A stretch of DNA of 64,000 nucleotides from Duganella qianjiadongensis (GCF_009857915.1 NZ_WWCM01000001.1:372001-436000); one strand, 5' to 3'. Counted from the first letter of the stretch, positions 47,243 through 57,298 are shown. Made by a program: numbers and translations. The notes: generated by a model not told the origin, from the sequence alone.

Positions 47243-47662
47243 ATGCCTGTATTAACCCTGAACGCCGACAACCGCAAGGAACTGGCCGCCGCCATCGCAG
47301 ACGAGCGCTGGGTAGTTGCCTGCCTGTGCGCCGCCTGGTGCGGCACCTGCGGCAGCTACCGCGCCACCTTCGAAGAACTGGCCAGCCGCCATCCGGACAA
47401 GCTGTTTGTCTGGATCGATATCGAAGATCACGCCGACGTGGTGGGCGATCTTGACGTCGAAAACTTCCCTACGCTGCTGATCCAGCATGAAAATCTGGTG
47501 GCCTTCTTCGGCACCACCCTGCCCGATGCGGGCGTGGCGCACCGCCTGATCACGGCGCAGACCGAGCTCAGTGCAGCGCAACTGGCGGCACAGGCCGACA
47601 GCAGCGAGGAAAGGCGCGACTGGCAGCACGACTGCAATCTGCGCACCCTGCTGGGCGCCTGA
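47243..47662 (+). CDS. Thioredoxin family protein
   Basis: A 139-residue thioredoxin-fold protein from the ATG at 47243 (MPVLTLNADNRKELAAA); a TTG six codons upstream is less likely. The redox motif is CAAWCGTCGSY (CGTC instead of thioredoxin CGPC), and the cis-Pro is in VENFPTLLIQ. A charged C-terminal extension of about 30 residues is unlike classical thioredoxin. There is no signal peptide, so it is cytoplasmic. Function is probably thiol-disulfide exchange; partner unknown. Confidence 0.88.
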   Translation: MPVLTLNADNRKELAAAIADERWVVACLCAAWCGTCGSYRATFEELASRHPDKLFVWIDIEDHADVVGDLDVENFPTLLIQHENLVAFFGTTLPDAGVAHRLITAQTELSAAQLAAQADSSEERRDWQHDCNLRTLLGA

Positions 47663-47669
47663 GCGCCCC

Positions 47670-49967
47670 TTACAGCGCGAGTGGCAGGCTGCGCAAGCGC
47701 TTGCCGCTCAGTTTGAACACGGCATTCGCTACCGCCGGAGCAATCGGCGGCGTGGCCGGTTCGCCCATGCCTTCCGGATGTTCGGCACTCGGCATGATCA
47801 GCGTTTCCACCTCGGGCGCCTGCGCCATGCGCAGCACCGGATAGTCATGGAAATTACTCTGCTCTACCTTGCCGTCCTTGAAGGTGATGGCGCCGTACAG
47901 CGCAGCCGATAAGCCGAACAGCACCGCCGACTCGGCCTGCTGGGCAATGATGTTGGGATTGACGGCAATGCCGCAATCGATCGCGCACACCACCTTGTAG
48001 ACGCGGATCTGGCCGTCTTCTATGGCCACCTCGGCCACCTGCGCCACGATGCTGCCAAACGACTGGTGCAGCGCCACGCCATGCGCGCGCCCCGCCGGCG
48101 CTGTGCCGGCGCGCGCCACGGCAGCATCGAGCACGGCCAGATGGCGCGGGTGCTGTTGCAGCAGCTTGCGGCGGAAGGCCACGCCATCCTGCCCGGCCGC
48201 ATGGGCCAGCTCATCGATAAAACTCTCTTTGAAGAAAGCGTTATGCGAATGTCCGACCGAGCGCCAGTAGCCCAGCGGCACGGCACTGTCGACGATCACA
48301 TGACTGATGCGCTGATGGGGGAATTCGTACTGCATATCGAACTCGCCTTCAGCGGTCGTCTTATCCGGCCCGCCTGCCGGCAGTCCCAGATTGCGCTGGA
48401 AGAACTGATGCGACACCGAGCCGCTGGCCGATTTGCACACATAGCCCAGCACATTACCCTGTCCATCGAGCGCAGCCTGAAAGCGCGACAGCGCCGCCGG
48501 ACGATAGACATCGTGGCTGGTGTCGTCCTCGCGGCTCCAGATCAGCTGCACCGGCAGGCCGCCGGCCTGCTTGGCCACGGCCACCGCCTGCGACACCATG
48601 TCCACCTCCAGCCGCCGGCCAAAGCCGCCGCCCAGCAAGGTCACCACCAGTTCCACCTGATCCTCGGCAACGCCAGCGGCCCTGGCTGCCGCCTGCACGG
48701 CAAAGCCGGGCGACTGGGTCGGCACCCAAAGCCTGACCTTGCCATCCTTGACTTGCGCGGTGCAGTTAATCGGTTCCATCGCCGCATGGGCGAGGAAGGG
48801 CGCACGGTATTCGGCGTGCACGGCTTTTACGCCGGCCGCCACGCCAGCCTGGCGGAGGGCCGCTTCCGCATCACCCATATCGTAATAGGCATGGCCGGCT
48901 TGCCTATCCAGCTGGGCCGCCATGTCGGCGTAAATGGCCGCGCTATCCAGACTGGCGCCCTGGCCTTCGTTCCACTGGATAGGCAGGGCCAGCGCAGCCT
49001 GTCTGGCCTGCCAGTAGCTGCGCGCCAGCACCGCCACGCCTGCGCCGGCGCCCGTGCGCTCGGGCAATGCAGCAGAAAAATCCACCACCTGCAGCACGCC
49101 CGGCATTTTCAGCACAGCCGCCTGTTCGACTTTCGCCACGCTGGCACCCAGCACCGGCGCCATGCGCACGGCGGCATACACCATGCCCTCCGGCCGCACA
49201 TCGATGCCGAACACGGCACTGCCATTGACTTTGGCCGCGCTATCGCGGCGCGGCTGGGCGCGGCCTATCAGTTTGAAGTCGCGCGGTGCTTTCAGCACCA
49301 CCTCGCCCGGCGTTGCCGCCACCGCGGCATGGGCCAGCGCGCCATACGCCAGTTTGCGGCCATCGGCATGCAGCACAAAACCCTGCTCGGTACGGCAATC
49401 GGCCACGCGGGCCTGCCACTGGGTTGCCGCGGCCGAGAGCAGCATGGCGCGCGCCGTGGCACCTGCCTCGCGCATGGGCAGCCAGCCATCCTTGACGCTG
49501 GACGAACCGCCAGTGATGATCAGCCCCAGTTCGCGCGCCACCTTACCCACCATCCAGCTGGCCACGGCCTTCAGGCGGCCTGCGTCATCGGGGTGAAACG
49601 GCAGGCCGTCCTTGAGCATGGCGATATTGCCGTAGATTTTATCGATAGGTGCCTGCACCAGCCGGATCGCTTCCAGCGGCACATCGAGTTCCTCCGCCAC
49701 CAGCATGGGCAGCGCAGTGTGTATGCCCTGCCCCATTTCGCTGCGCGGCATGGCCAGCGTCACCGTGCCGTCGGCAGCCAGCGCAATCCAGCCATTCAAA
49801 GCCACCGCGTCGCCGCTCAGCGGCAAGGGGTGGCTGGCATGCAGGCGCTGGCGCGGCGGCATCACGCCCCAGCCCACTACCAGCGCACCTAGTGCCGCCG
49901 CAGCGCCGAAAATGAAACGCCGGCGCGCAGGCCGGTCGGCCTGCGGCAGCTGTTGTTCTTCCTGCAT
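47670..49967 (-). CDS. Molybdopterin-binding oxidoreductase large subunit, xanthine dehydrogenase / IorB family
   Basis: A 765-residue protein with a twin-arginine signal (ARRRFIFGAAAALGAL), hence periplasmic. Molybdopterin-binding segments include PRSEMGQGIHTALPML, TLLGGGFGRRLEVDMV, GYWRSVGHSHNAFFKESFIDE and the active-site Glu region HPEGMGEPATPP. It resembles the beta subunit of isoquinoline 1-oxidoreductase and aldehyde dehydrogenases (IorB). The usual partner, a small [2Fe-2S] subunit (IorA), is not adjacent on either side. Substrate unknown. Confidence 0.9.
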   Translation of the reverse strand: MQEEQQLPQADRPARRRFIFGAAAALGALVVGWGVMPPRQRLHASHPLPLSGDAVALNGWIALAADGTVTLAMPRSEMGQGIHTALPMLVAEELDVPLEAIRLVQAPIDKIYGNIAMLKDGLPFHPDDAGRLKAVASWMVGKVARELGLIITGGSSSVKDGWLPMREAGATARAMLLSAAATQWQARVADCRTEQGFVLHADGRKLAYGALAHAAVAATPGEVVLKAPRDFKLIGRAQPRRDSAAKVNGSAVFGIDVRPEGMVYAAVRMAPVLGASVAKVEQAAVLKMPGVLQVVDFSAALPERTGAGAGVAVLARSYWQARQAALALPIQWNEGQGASLDSAAIYADMAAQLDRQAGHAYYDMGDAEAALRQAGVAAGVKAVHAEYRAPFLAHAAMEPINCTAQVKDGKVRLWVPTQSPGFAVQAAARAAGVAEDQVELVVTLLGGGFGRRLEVDMVSQAVAVAKQAGGLPVQLIWSREDDTSHDVYRPAALSRFQAALDGQGNVLGYVCKSASGSVSHQFFQRNLGLPAGGPDKTTAEGEFDMQYEFPHQRISHVIVDSAVPLGYWRSVGHSHNAFFKESFIDELAHAAGQDGVAFRRKLLQQHPRHLAVLDAAVARAGTAPAGRAHGVALHQSFGSIVAQVAEVAIEDGQIRVYKVVCAIDCGIAVNPNIIAQQAESAVLFGLSAALYGAITFKDGKVEQSNFHDYPVLRMAQAPEVETLIMPSAEHPEGMGEPATPPIAPAVANAVFKLSGKRLRSLPLAL

Positions 49968-49986
49968 GAGGGAGTCTCCCGTTTTT

Positions 49987-52900
49987 CTATTTTTGCCAGT
50001 TCGTCAGCATAACATCAGCTGCCAGCGGTTTGCTGTACAGGTAGCCCTGCGCCAGATGGCAGCCGTGGCGTACCAGGAACTCGGCCTGCTGCACCGTCTC
50101 CACCCCTTCCGCGATGACGGACAGGTTCATGCTCTTGCCCAGCTGGATAATCGCAATGGCGATGGCCTCGTCGTTGACATCGGTGGAGATGTCTTTGATG
50201 AAGGAACGGTCGATCTTCAGCGTCTGCACCGGCAGTTGCTTGAGGTAGGCCAGCGACGAATAGCCGGTGCCGAAATCGTCGATCGCCAGCCCCACGCCGA
50301 TGGCGTGCAGGTCGTTGATGAAGACCATGGCATCGTCGGTGTTCATGATCACCGATTCCGTCACTTCCAGCTGCAGCCGGGCCGGTTCCAGTCCCGTTTC
50401 ATGCAGGGTGTCGGCCACCATGTTGACGATGCTGCCCCGCTCGAACTGCTTGACCGACAGGTTGACGGCGATCTTGGGCACCACCAGCCCCGCCTCCTGC
50501 CAGCGCACCATCTGGCGGCAGGCTTCGCGCAGCACCCACTGGCCCAGCTGGTTGATAAAGCCGGTATCTTCGGCCAGCGGAATAAAGCGGACAGGCGGCA
50601 CCAGCCCCAGTTCCGGATGGTTCCAGCGCACCAGTGCTTCCACCCCGACCAGCTCGCCCGTGACGATATCGACCTGCGGCTGGTAGTTGAGGAAAATCTC
50701 GTCCTTCTCGATGGAACGGCGCAGGAAAGTCTCCAGCCGCAGGCGCTCCACCCCTTCCCCCGTCATCGACGGCGTGTAGAAGCTGTAGCCATTGCGGCCG
50801 CGTGCCTTGGCCTGATACATCGCCACGTCGGCATTGCGGATCAGCATATTCAGATCGGTAGCATCGTCCGGGAACAGGCTGATACCCACGCTGCAGGTGA
50901 CAAACAGTTCATGCCCGGCCACCACAAACGGCTGCTCGAACATCTGCACCAGCTTTTCCGCCACCTGACTGGCGCCGTACTGGTTGTCGATATCTTCCAG
51001 CAGCACGATGAACTCGTCGCCGCCCAGGCGGGCCAGCGTATCGCCTTCGCGCAGACGTCCCTGCAGTGCCTTGGAAACCTGCTGGAGCAGCTCGTCGCCG
51101 ATGTGGTGACCCAGCGTATCGTTGACGTACTTGAAGCGGTCCAGATCGATGAACAGCAGCGCCAGCTGCTCCTTGTCGCGCGTGGCCCGCTGCAAGGCGT
51201 GCTGCAGGCGGTCGTGGAACAGCAGGCGGTTGGGTAGCGCCGTGAGCGGATCGTGGTGCGCCAGATGGTCGAGCTTTTCCTGCGATTCCTTGGCCTTGGT
51301 GATATCGCTGAACACACCCACGTAATGGGTGGTGACGCCCTCGCTATCGCGCACGGCATTCACCGTCAGGTGCTCCAGATACAGTTCGCCGCTCTTGCGG
51401 CGGTTCCAGATTTCACCGCGCCAGAAGCCCTGCGTGATCTGCTCCCGCCACATGCTTTCATAGAAGGCCTCGTCATGCCGCCCCGAGCGGGTCAGGGTAT
51501 GATCCTTGCCCAGCGCTTCGGCCTCGCTGTAGCCGGTAATCTGGGTAAAAGCGGGATTCACCGCCACGATCACGCCTTGCGCGTCCAGCACCACCACGCC
51601 GTCGGCAATGTGCTCGATGACGGTGGCCGACAGGCGCAGCTTCTCTTCCGACTCCTTGCGCTCGCTGATGTCGGCAAACACCCAGATGCTGCCTTCCTCG
51701 GCGTGCTGTTTATCCAGCGCACAGCCGCTGACCTGACACCACAGCAGGCTGCCATCCTTGCGCCGGTAGTGGCGCTCTTCGCTGAAATACTCGCCCTGCG
51801 ACAGCGCACGGTACTGGCGTATGCCGCTGGCTTCGAAATCGAAGCGGTCGGCAAACAGAATCGCTGTGGAAGCCCCCGTCAGCGCACCGGGCTCGTAGCC
51901 GAATAGCTGTTCGCAGCGGCGGTTGACGGAAACGATCTGGCGGCGCCGCACAAACATCACGCCAAACATCACATTATCAAGAATCGCGCTCTGTTCGGCC
52001 AGCAGCGCGGCGATGCGCACTTCGTTGGACTTGCGCTGGCTGACATCGGAAATGATGCCGTCCACCCACGGCGCCGGATCATCTTCATGGGTTTGCGGCT
52101 GGCCGTTTTCCAGCACCCAGCGTTCCGTCCCGCGCGCGTCGACGATGCGGTATTCCACTTCATAGGGCTGGCGCGAGGCGATCGCATCGGCCACCGCACG
52201 GCGCTGGCGGCGCCGGTCTTCCGGCACGATCAGATTGGTCCACTCCTGGGTCGTGCCACGCATGAACTGCGCCGCCGGATAGCCGGAAATTTCCTCGATG
52301 GCTTCCGAGACGAAATCGATGGCGCCATCGGGACGGCAGCGGAATACGGCACCGGGCACCTGCGTCACGATGGTGCGGAAGCGCTCCTCGCGCTGGCCGA
52401 TATCGTCGAACAGGCGGCGGATCGCCACCCGCATCTGATCGAGCTGGCTGGCCAGCAGGCCCAGTTCGTCGCTGCCGCTCAAATCCAGCCGGGTATCGAA
52501 GTCGCCATGCGACAGGCGGTTGGAGAAGCGCATCAGCTTGCGCAAGGGCTTCATCAGACGGGCGTTCAGGAACAGCACGATCAGCAGCGCCGAAATCAGC
52601 ACCTGACCGGCCAGCACCAGAATATAGGACGTGCGCTTTTCCGCCAGTTCCTGCTGGCTGCGCGCGTCATCCATCTCCAGCGTAATATGGCCGATGCGCT
52701 CGCCGCGCATCACCACTTCGCGCTCGGCGCGCAGCACATGGCCCGTCAGCTTGCGCTGCGACTGCACTTTCATGAACTGGATATCGGCCTGCCCCACCAC
52801 CTGCACCTGCAGCACGGCGGGGTCGCGCATGACGGAATCGACCAGCGAATGGGCCGATTCGGTATTCATATTCCACAGCGATTCCTGCATGCCCAGCGCC

Positions 52901-53103
52901 AGAATGTCGGCATTGCGCTGCAGCGACTCCTGCAAGGCCAGCCGGGCCGCTTCCTGCTCGCGCACCCCCACCAGCACATAGCTGCCCACCATGGCGGGAA
53001 CGGCCAGACCGCCCAGCACCACGAGCAGCAGCGCGCCATAAATGGAGCGCCCGTAGAGGAAACCCAGCCGCGCACGCAGGCTTACGTACACTCGGCTAAG
53101 CAT
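49987..53103 (-). CDS. Membrane PAS-GGDEF-EAL cyclic-di-GMP protein
   Basis: A 1038-residue protein. One N-terminal helix, a periplasmic sensor region of about 130 residues, a second helix near 190, a HAMP domain (LMKPLRKLMRFSNRLSHGD), three PAS domains (about 255-620), GGDEF (intact LARLGGDEFIVLLED) and EAL. The EAL motifs are intact: VGVEALVRW, NLSVKQFE, EVTESVIM, DDFGTGYSSLAYL, KIDRSFI and EGVET. Both cyclase and phosphodiesterase activities are possible; in tandem proteins one usually dominates. It is monocistronic; the sensed signal is unknown. Confidence 0.95.
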   Translation of the reverse strand: MLSRVYVSLRARLGFLYGRSIYGALLLVVLGGLAVPAMVGSYVLVGVREQEAARLALQESLQRNADILALGMQESLWNMNTESAHSLVDSVMRDPAVLQVQVVGQADIQFMKVQSQRKLTGHVLRAEREVVMRGERIGHITLEMDDARSQQELAEKRTSYILVLAGQVLISALLIVLFLNARLMKPLRKLMRFSNRLSHGDFDTRLDLSGSDELGLLASQLDQMRVAIRRLFDDIGQREERFRTIVTQVPGAVFRCRPDGAIDFVSEAIEEISGYPAAQFMRGTTQEWTNLIVPEDRRRQRRAVADAIASRQPYEVEYRIVDARGTERWVLENGQPQTHEDDPAPWVDGIISDVSQRKSNEVRIAALLAEQSAILDNVMFGVMFVRRRQIVSVNRRCEQLFGYEPGALTGASTAILFADRFDFEASGIRQYRALSQGEYFSEERHYRRKDGSLLWCQVSGCALDKQHAEEGSIWVFADISERKESEEKLRLSATVIEHIADGVVVLDAQGVIVAVNPAFTQITGYSEAEALGKDHTLTRSGRHDEAFYESMWREQITQGFWRGEIWNRRKSGELYLEHLTVNAVRDSEGVTTHYVGVFSDITKAKESQEKLDHLAHHDPLTALPNRLLFHDRLQHALQRATRDKEQLALLFIDLDRFKYVNDTLGHHIGDELLQQVSKALQGRLREGDTLARLGGDEFIVLLEDIDNQYGASQVAEKLVQMFEQPFVVAGHELFVTCSVGISLFPDDATDLNMLIRNADVAMYQAKARGRNGYSFYTPSMTGEGVERLRLETFLRRSIEKDEIFLNYQPQVDIVTGELVGVEALVRWNHPELGLVPPVRFIPLAEDTGFINQLGQWVLREACRQMVRWQEAGLVVPKIAVNLSVKQFERGSIVNMVADTLHETGLEPARLQLEVTESVIMNTDDAMVFINDLHAIGVGLAIDDFGTGYSSLAYLKQLPVQTLKIDRSFIKDISTDVNDEAIAIAIIQLGKSMNLSVIAEGVETVQQAEFLVRHGCHLAQGYLYSKPLAADVMLTNWQK

Positions 53104-53273
53104 GCGTGGACAGAGGAAAGAGTTGAGACGGCATCATGTGCGGCAGCTATGGATGGCGAAAAATTAACATTACTAAACAGAATTATGCACGGATTCCCTG
53201 ATAAAAGTTCCCGGTCAAGCAAAAAACTCCATGGCACGCTATGATCGCCACTCACCGATCACGAGGGACTACC

Positions 53274-53783
53274 ATGACTACCTTCTCCATGTACACCGCA
53301 TCCATACCCGTGTTTAAACAGATACTGGGTGCCCAGCTGGCCTTGCTGGAAAAAGCCGAAGCGCATGTTGCAGAAAAGAAAATTGATCCGCAAGCACTGC
53401 TGCAATACCGCCTCTACCCCGACATGCTGAACTTCACCCGCCAGATCCAGATCGCCTGCGACTTCGCCAAAGGCGCCGCCGCCCGCCTCGGCGGCCAGGA
53501 CGTGCCGTCCTACGACGACAACGAAACCAGCTTTGCCGAACTCAAGGCGCGCATTACGAAAACCCTGCACTTCATCGAAAGCGTACCGCGCAGCGCCATC
53601 GAAGGCAGCGAAGGCCGTGCCATCACCACCGGCAGCGGCGAAAAGACCAAGCACTTCATGGGTTCGGTCTATCTCTTCCACTACGCCCTGCCGCACTTCT
53701 ATTTCCACGCCACCACTGCCTATGACATTCTGCGTCATAACGGCATCGACATCGGCAAAAAAGATTTCATCGGCAATTATTAA
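53274..53783 (+). CDS. DUF1993 family protein
   Basis: A 169-residue protein starting at the ATG at 53274 (MTTFSMYTASIPVFKQIL). DUF1993 hallmarks are RLYPDMLNFTRQIQIACDFAKGAAARL and the C-terminal LPHFYFHATTAYDILRHNG. The domain is a four-helix DinB-like fold by family description; bacterial and fungal members are uncharacterised. Histidines in the last helix region (HYALPHFYFH) might bind metal. Monocistronic. Confidence 0.9.
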   Translation: MTTFSMYTASIPVFKQILGAQLALLEKAEAHVAEKKIDPQALLQYRLYPDMLNFTRQIQIACDFAKGAAARLGGQDVPSYDDNETSFAELKARITKTLHFIESVPRSAIEGSEGRAITTGSGEKTKHFMGSVYLFHYALPHFYFHATTAYDILRHNGIDIGKKDFIGNY

Positions 53784-53863
53784 GCCCTGCATAGCATCAG
53801 GATTCAACAACTGAGCACTTGCTTGCCTACTGGCCGCGCCCTCGCGCCGGCCAGCCGCGCCCC

Positions 53864-54052
53864 TCAGGTGTTGCGGCGCGGATAACCCTGCGCCAGTATG
53901 CGCTGCCACACCGCTTCCTTGGCTTCGGCGCTCATCGCCACCCAATGCGCCACCTCCCACACGCTGCGGCCGCAGCCACGGCAGATTTCATCAAAGGTGG
54001 TCGAACACACGGCGACGCAAGGCGTGTCGGGCCGGATTGGCAGATCACTCAT
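53864..54052 (-). CDS. DUF1289 family small cysteine-rich protein
   Basis: A 62-residue protein of the DUF1289 family, signature PCVAVCSTTFDEICRGCGRS, with four cysteines probably binding metal or an Fe-S centre, followed by EVAHWVAMSAEAKEAVWQRI. Function unknown. Its ATG overlaps the end of the DUF1415 gene by 8 bp, so they are co-translated. Confidence 0.9.
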   Translation of the reverse strand: MSDLPIRPDTPCVAVCSTTFDEICRGCGRSVWEVAHWVAMSAEAKEAVWQRILAQGYPRRNT

Positions 54053-54608
54053 CTTTGCCCTGCATCAGCTTATCCCAGCCATCGTGACCCAGCGCACGCA
54101 TGGTGGCAATGTTTTTCTCGAAAATATCGGCCGCTTCGGGGAAAGCTTGCACCGCGCGGTCTATGCTGTCCTCGCGGATCAGGTGCAGGGTGGGGTAAGG
54201 CGAACGGTTGGTATAGTTGTCGATATCGTTCTGGTCGGTATCGGCAAACTGGTAATCGGGATGGAAGCTGGCAATCTGCAGCTCGCCGTCGAGCTGCAAC
54301 TCTTCCAGCGCCGCATCGGCAATATCCAGAAACTCGTTAAAGTCCGCGAAATCGCCCAGCACCTGCGGGTGCACCAGCAGCGTGGTGTCGATCTTCTCGG
54401 GGTTGGCTTCGGCCAGCACCTCCAGCTCTGCCACCAGCTGCTCCAGCAGCTGCTCGGGCGTGGTCGCGTCCGATACCACGTAACGGATCTGTTGTTTCAC
54501 CTGCACTGCCTTGGCAAACGGGCACAGATTCAGGCCGATCACGGCCTTGTCCACCCAGTGGGCGGTAGCGGCGATGACGGCATCATGGTCGGGGACGGGA
54601 CGGCTCAT
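54045..54608 (-). CDS. DUF1415 family protein
   Basis: A 187-residue protein. DUF1415 is recognised by WVDKAVIGLNLCPFAKAVQV, TTLLVHPQVLGDFADFNEFL, IASFHPDYQFADT and NRSPYPTLHLIREDS. The N-terminal Cys-Pro-Phe and the His-Pro residues are conserved; function unknown. It precedes and overlaps the DUF1289 gene. Confidence 0.9.
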   Translation of the reverse strand: MSRPVPDHDAVIAATAHWVDKAVIGLNLCPFAKAVQVKQQIRYVVSDATTPEQLLEQLVAELEVLAEANPEKIDTTLLVHPQVLGDFADFNEFLDIADAALEELQLDGELQIASFHPDYQFADTDQNDIDNYTNRSPYPTLHLIREDSIDRAVQAFPEAADIFEKNIATMRALGHDGWDKLMQGKDE

Positions 54609-54751
54609 TTTTCATTCCTTTGGGACTGCGCAAAAGCAGGATTGTACGCACTCCGGCGCGGAAAGCCTACTTCCCGCATTCTGCCGCCATCTGCAGGCCA
54701 ACTGTATGGAAATATTCTACAAACTCCCCTGTCATCCCCAAGACATAGTTC

Positions 54752-54780
54752 TTGACGCGCTCACAGGGTCTCCGTACACT
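54752..54780 (+). promoter_or_regulatory. Sigma70 promoter of the MltD-like gene
   Basis: -35 TTGACG (54752-54757), 17-bp spacer, -10 TACACT (54775-54780), 54 bp before the start codon at 54834. Confidence 0.6.
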
Positions 54781-54833
54781 CGGGGTTTATTCATAGTCCG
54801 CTCGATGTTTCCAGTCGACAATGTTAGGATACT

Positions 54834-56216
54834 ATGCAAGCACGCTTCCCCCATTCCGCGCTTCTGGCCGCACTCCTCGTACTACTGGCGCCGGCCCGAG
54901 CGCACGATGACAACACCGGCTACGCGCCGGCCGGCTCTGCCGCCGCCACCAGTGCTGTCAACAGCATCAGCAGCAACCTCCCCCGCTTCCCCGTCTCCGA
55001 CCTCAGCTCCCAGAAACCTGCCAAACCGGCCGCCAAAGGTGCCGAGGACGATGCTTTCCGCGAAAAAGACGTGTGGGGCCGTATCCGTAGCGGTTATGCC
55101 ATACCCGACATCAGCAACGAACTGGTCGGCAAGCATGTGAACTGGTACACCGCCCGTCCCGACTATATTGCCCGCACCACCACGCGCGCATCGCGCTACC
55201 TGTTCCACGTGGTAACGGAACTGGAAAAGCGCGGCATGCCGACCGAACTGGCGCTGCTGCCTTTCATCGAATCGGCGTTCAACCCGCAGGCGCTGTCCAG
55301 CGCCAATGCGGCCGGCATGTGGCAGTTCGTGCCGGGCACGGGGCGCGATTTCAACCTCAAACAGGATGCCTTCAAGGATGAACGGCGCGGCATACTGGCG
55401 TCCACCGATGCCGCGCTGACCTATCTGCAGCGGCTGTACGATATGTTCGGCGACTGGCAGCTGGCGCTGGCCGCCTACAACTGGGGCGAAGGCTCGGTGC
55501 AGAAAGCCATCAAACGCAATCAGGCCGCCGGCAAGCCTACCGATTTCGAAAGTCTGGCCGAACTGATGCCGGCCGAAACCCGCAACTATGTGCCGAAACT
55601 GCAGGCGGTGAAAAACATCGTGGCCAATCCGGCCCAGTACGGCCTGAATCTGCCCGCCATCGACAATACGCCGTATTTTACGGCCGTGGACAAGACCAGC
55701 GACATCGACCTGACCATCGCCGCCCATCTGGCCGAGCTGTCGGTGGATGAATTCAAGGCCTTGAATCCCCAGTTCAAGCGTCCGGTGATTACCGGCGACG
55801 AACAGACCAAGATTCTGCTGCCCAAGGAAAACGCCGACAAATTCCACCTGAATCTGGCCCAGTGGGGTAAAAACCTGTCCACCTGGACCACCCACAAGAT
55901 TACCAGTGCGCGTGAAAGCATCAGCACGCTGGCGTCGCGCTTCCACACCACGCCCGATGTGATCCGCCAGGCTAACAATATTCCGCAGAAAACCGCGCTC
56001 AAGGCCGGCTCCACCATCCTCGTGCCGAAACTGTCGACCAGCGCCAGCATCGACATTCCGGCCGAAGTGGAGCGCAATGCCACGGTGGCCTTCGAAGCCG
56101 AGCGCGAGCGCAGCAGCAAAAGCGCCAAGAGCAGCAGCAAGAGCGGCTACAAGCACGCCAAGAGCGATAGCAAGTCGGAAAAAAGCAGCAAACACAAGAA
56201 ACGGCACGACGACTGA
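54834..56216 (+). CDS. mltD: Membrane-bound lytic murein transglycosylase D-like protein with LysM repeats
   Basis: A 460-residue exported protein (signal peptide to about ARA, residue 23). The SLT domain (about 120-270) contains the catalytic Glu in LLPFIESAFNPQALSS, AGMWQFVPGTGRDF and ALAAYNWGEGSVQKAI. Two LysM-like modules follow (LSVDEFKALNPQF and STLASRFHTTPDVIRQANN). The last ~45 residues are a Ser/Lys-rich low-complexity tail ending KHKKRHDD. It cleaves glycan strands to 1,6-anhydro products during peptidoglycan remodelling. No lipobox is evident, unlike E. coli MltD. Confidence 0.92.
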   Translation: MQARFPHSALLAALLVLLAPARAHDDNTGYAPAGSAAATSAVNSISSNLPRFPVSDLSSQKPAKPAAKGAEDDAFREKDVWGRIRSGYAIPDISNELVGKHVNWYTARPDYIARTTTRASRYLFHVVTELEKRGMPTELALLPFIESAFNPQALSSANAAGMWQFVPGTGRDFNLKQDAFKDERRGILASTDAALTYLQRLYDMFGDWQLALAAYNWGEGSVQKAIKRNQAAGKPTDFESLAELMPAETRNYVPKLQAVKNIVANPAQYGLNLPAIDNTPYFTAVDKTSDIDLTIAAHLAELSVDEFKALNPQFKRPVITGDEQTKILLPKENADKFHLNLAQWGKNLSTWTTHKITSARESISTLASRFHTTPDVIRQANNIPQKTALKAGSTILVPKLSTSASIDIPAEVERNATVAFEAERERSSKSAKSSSKSGYKHAKSDSKSEKSSKHKKRHDD

Positions 56217-56320
56217 TGACTGAAGGGTAAAACTGTGGTTTTTACCCCGTTGCACAGCCCATTTAACCGGTTTCACCCTGATATCAGCCAGTTTACACGG
56301 CCTCCGGCCTGCTGACCGGG

Positions 56321-56349
56321 TTGCAGTAGCGTGCTACTCGCCCTACAAT
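56321..56349 (+). promoter_or_regulatory. Sigma70 promoter of fabI
   Basis: -35 TTGCAG (56321-56326), 17-bp spacer, -10 TACAAT (56344-56349). Predicted leader of about 100 nt before the fabI ATG at 56453. Confidence 0.65.
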
Positions 56350-56452
56350 CTCGGTCTTGTCCGGCCTCCGGCCTTTCAAACTCAACAACCAAACTGACGT
56401 CGCCAGCCCGCCCACTCGGCTAGCCCGGCACGCAGTCGTAATCGGAGTCATT

Positions 56453-57244
56453 ATGGCGTTCCTGCAAGGCAAAAAAATCCTCATCACTGGTTTGCTGTCG
56501 AACCGTTCCATCGCTTACGGTATCGCTAAAGCTTGCCACCGCGAAGGCGCCGAACTGGCGTTCACCTACGTGGGCGAACGTTTTAAAGACCGCATCACCG
56601 AATTCGCTGCCGAATTCGACAGCAAGCTGGTATTTGACTGCGACGTCACCAGCGACGAACAGATCGCTGCCCTGTTTGCCGATCTGGGCCAGAACTGGAG
56701 CCAGCTCGACGGTCTGGTGCACGCCATCGGTTTCGCCCCGCGCGAAGCCATCGCCGGCGAGTTCCTCGATGGCCTGACCCGCGAGAATTTCCACATTGCC
56801 CACGATATTTCCGCTTACAGCTTCCCGGCACTGGCCAAAGCCGCCCTGCCGCTGCTGAAAGAAGGTTCCTCGCTGCTGACCCTGTCGTATCTGGGCGCTA
56901 TCCGTGCCATCCCTTACTACAACACCATGGGTCTGGCCAAAGCTTCGCTGGAAGCTTCGGTACGCTATCTGGCCGAGAATCTGGGCAAGCACGGCATCCG
57001 CTCCAACGGTATTTCCGCCGGTCCAATCAAGACGCTGGCCGCTTCCGGCATCAAGGACTTCGGCAAACTGCTGGGCTTCGCGTCCTCGCATGCTCCGCTG
57101 CGCCGCAACGTGACCATCGAAGAAGTAGGCAATACCGCCGCCTTCCTGCTGTCCGATCTGGCGTCCGGCATCACCGGCGAAATCACCTATGTCGACGGCG
57201 GCTTCTCGCACGTCATGGGCCTGAACGCGGAAGACTACGCCTAA
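56453..57244 (+). CDS. fabI: Enoyl-[acyl-carrier-protein] reductase (NADH) FabI
   Basis: A 263-residue SDR-type enoyl-ACP reductase from the ATG at 56453. The FabI cofactor motif is [17 protein letters not shown] and the catalytic Tyr-Lys pair lies in YYNTMGLAK (YxxMxxxK). Other conserved segments are [15 protein letters not shown] and [11 protein letters not shown]. It catalyses the last step of fatty-acid elongation and is the target of triclosan. Monocistronic, with its own promoter; a hairpin follows at 57258-57279. Confidence 0.97.
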   Translation: MAFLQGKKILITGLLSNRSIAYGIAKACHREGAELAFTYVGERFKDRITEFAAEFDSKLVFDCDVTSDEQIAALFADLGQNWSQLDGLVHAIGFAPREAIAGEFLDGLTRENFHIAHDISAYSFPALAKAALPLLKEGSSLLTLSYLGAIRAIPYYNTMGLAKASLEASVRYLAENLGKHGIRSNGISAGPIKTLAASGIKDFGKLLGFASSHAPLRRNVTIEEVGNTAAFLLSDLASGITGEITYVDGGFSHVMGLNAEDYA

Positions 57245-57257
57245 GCCCGTCCATCAC

Positions 57258-57279
57258 GCTGGCCGCCCAGCCGGCCAGC
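57258..57279 (+). terminator. Hairpin downstream of fabI
   Basis: Arms GCTGGCC (57258-57264) and GGCCAGC (57273-57279), 13 bp after the fabI stop. There is no direct U-tract, so the terminator function is tentative. Confidence 0.45.
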
Positions 57280-57298
57280 GCTGCACTGCAGGATTTTC

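Noticed and set aside
48066..49892. A 608-codon forward open frame opposite the molybdopterin oxidoreductase
   Set aside because: His/Arg/Gln-rich antisense shadow.
56225..56247. Hairpin GGGTAAAA/TTTTACCC after the MltD-like gene
   Set aside because: The T-run is inside the stem, not after it, so it is not a convincing intrinsic terminator.
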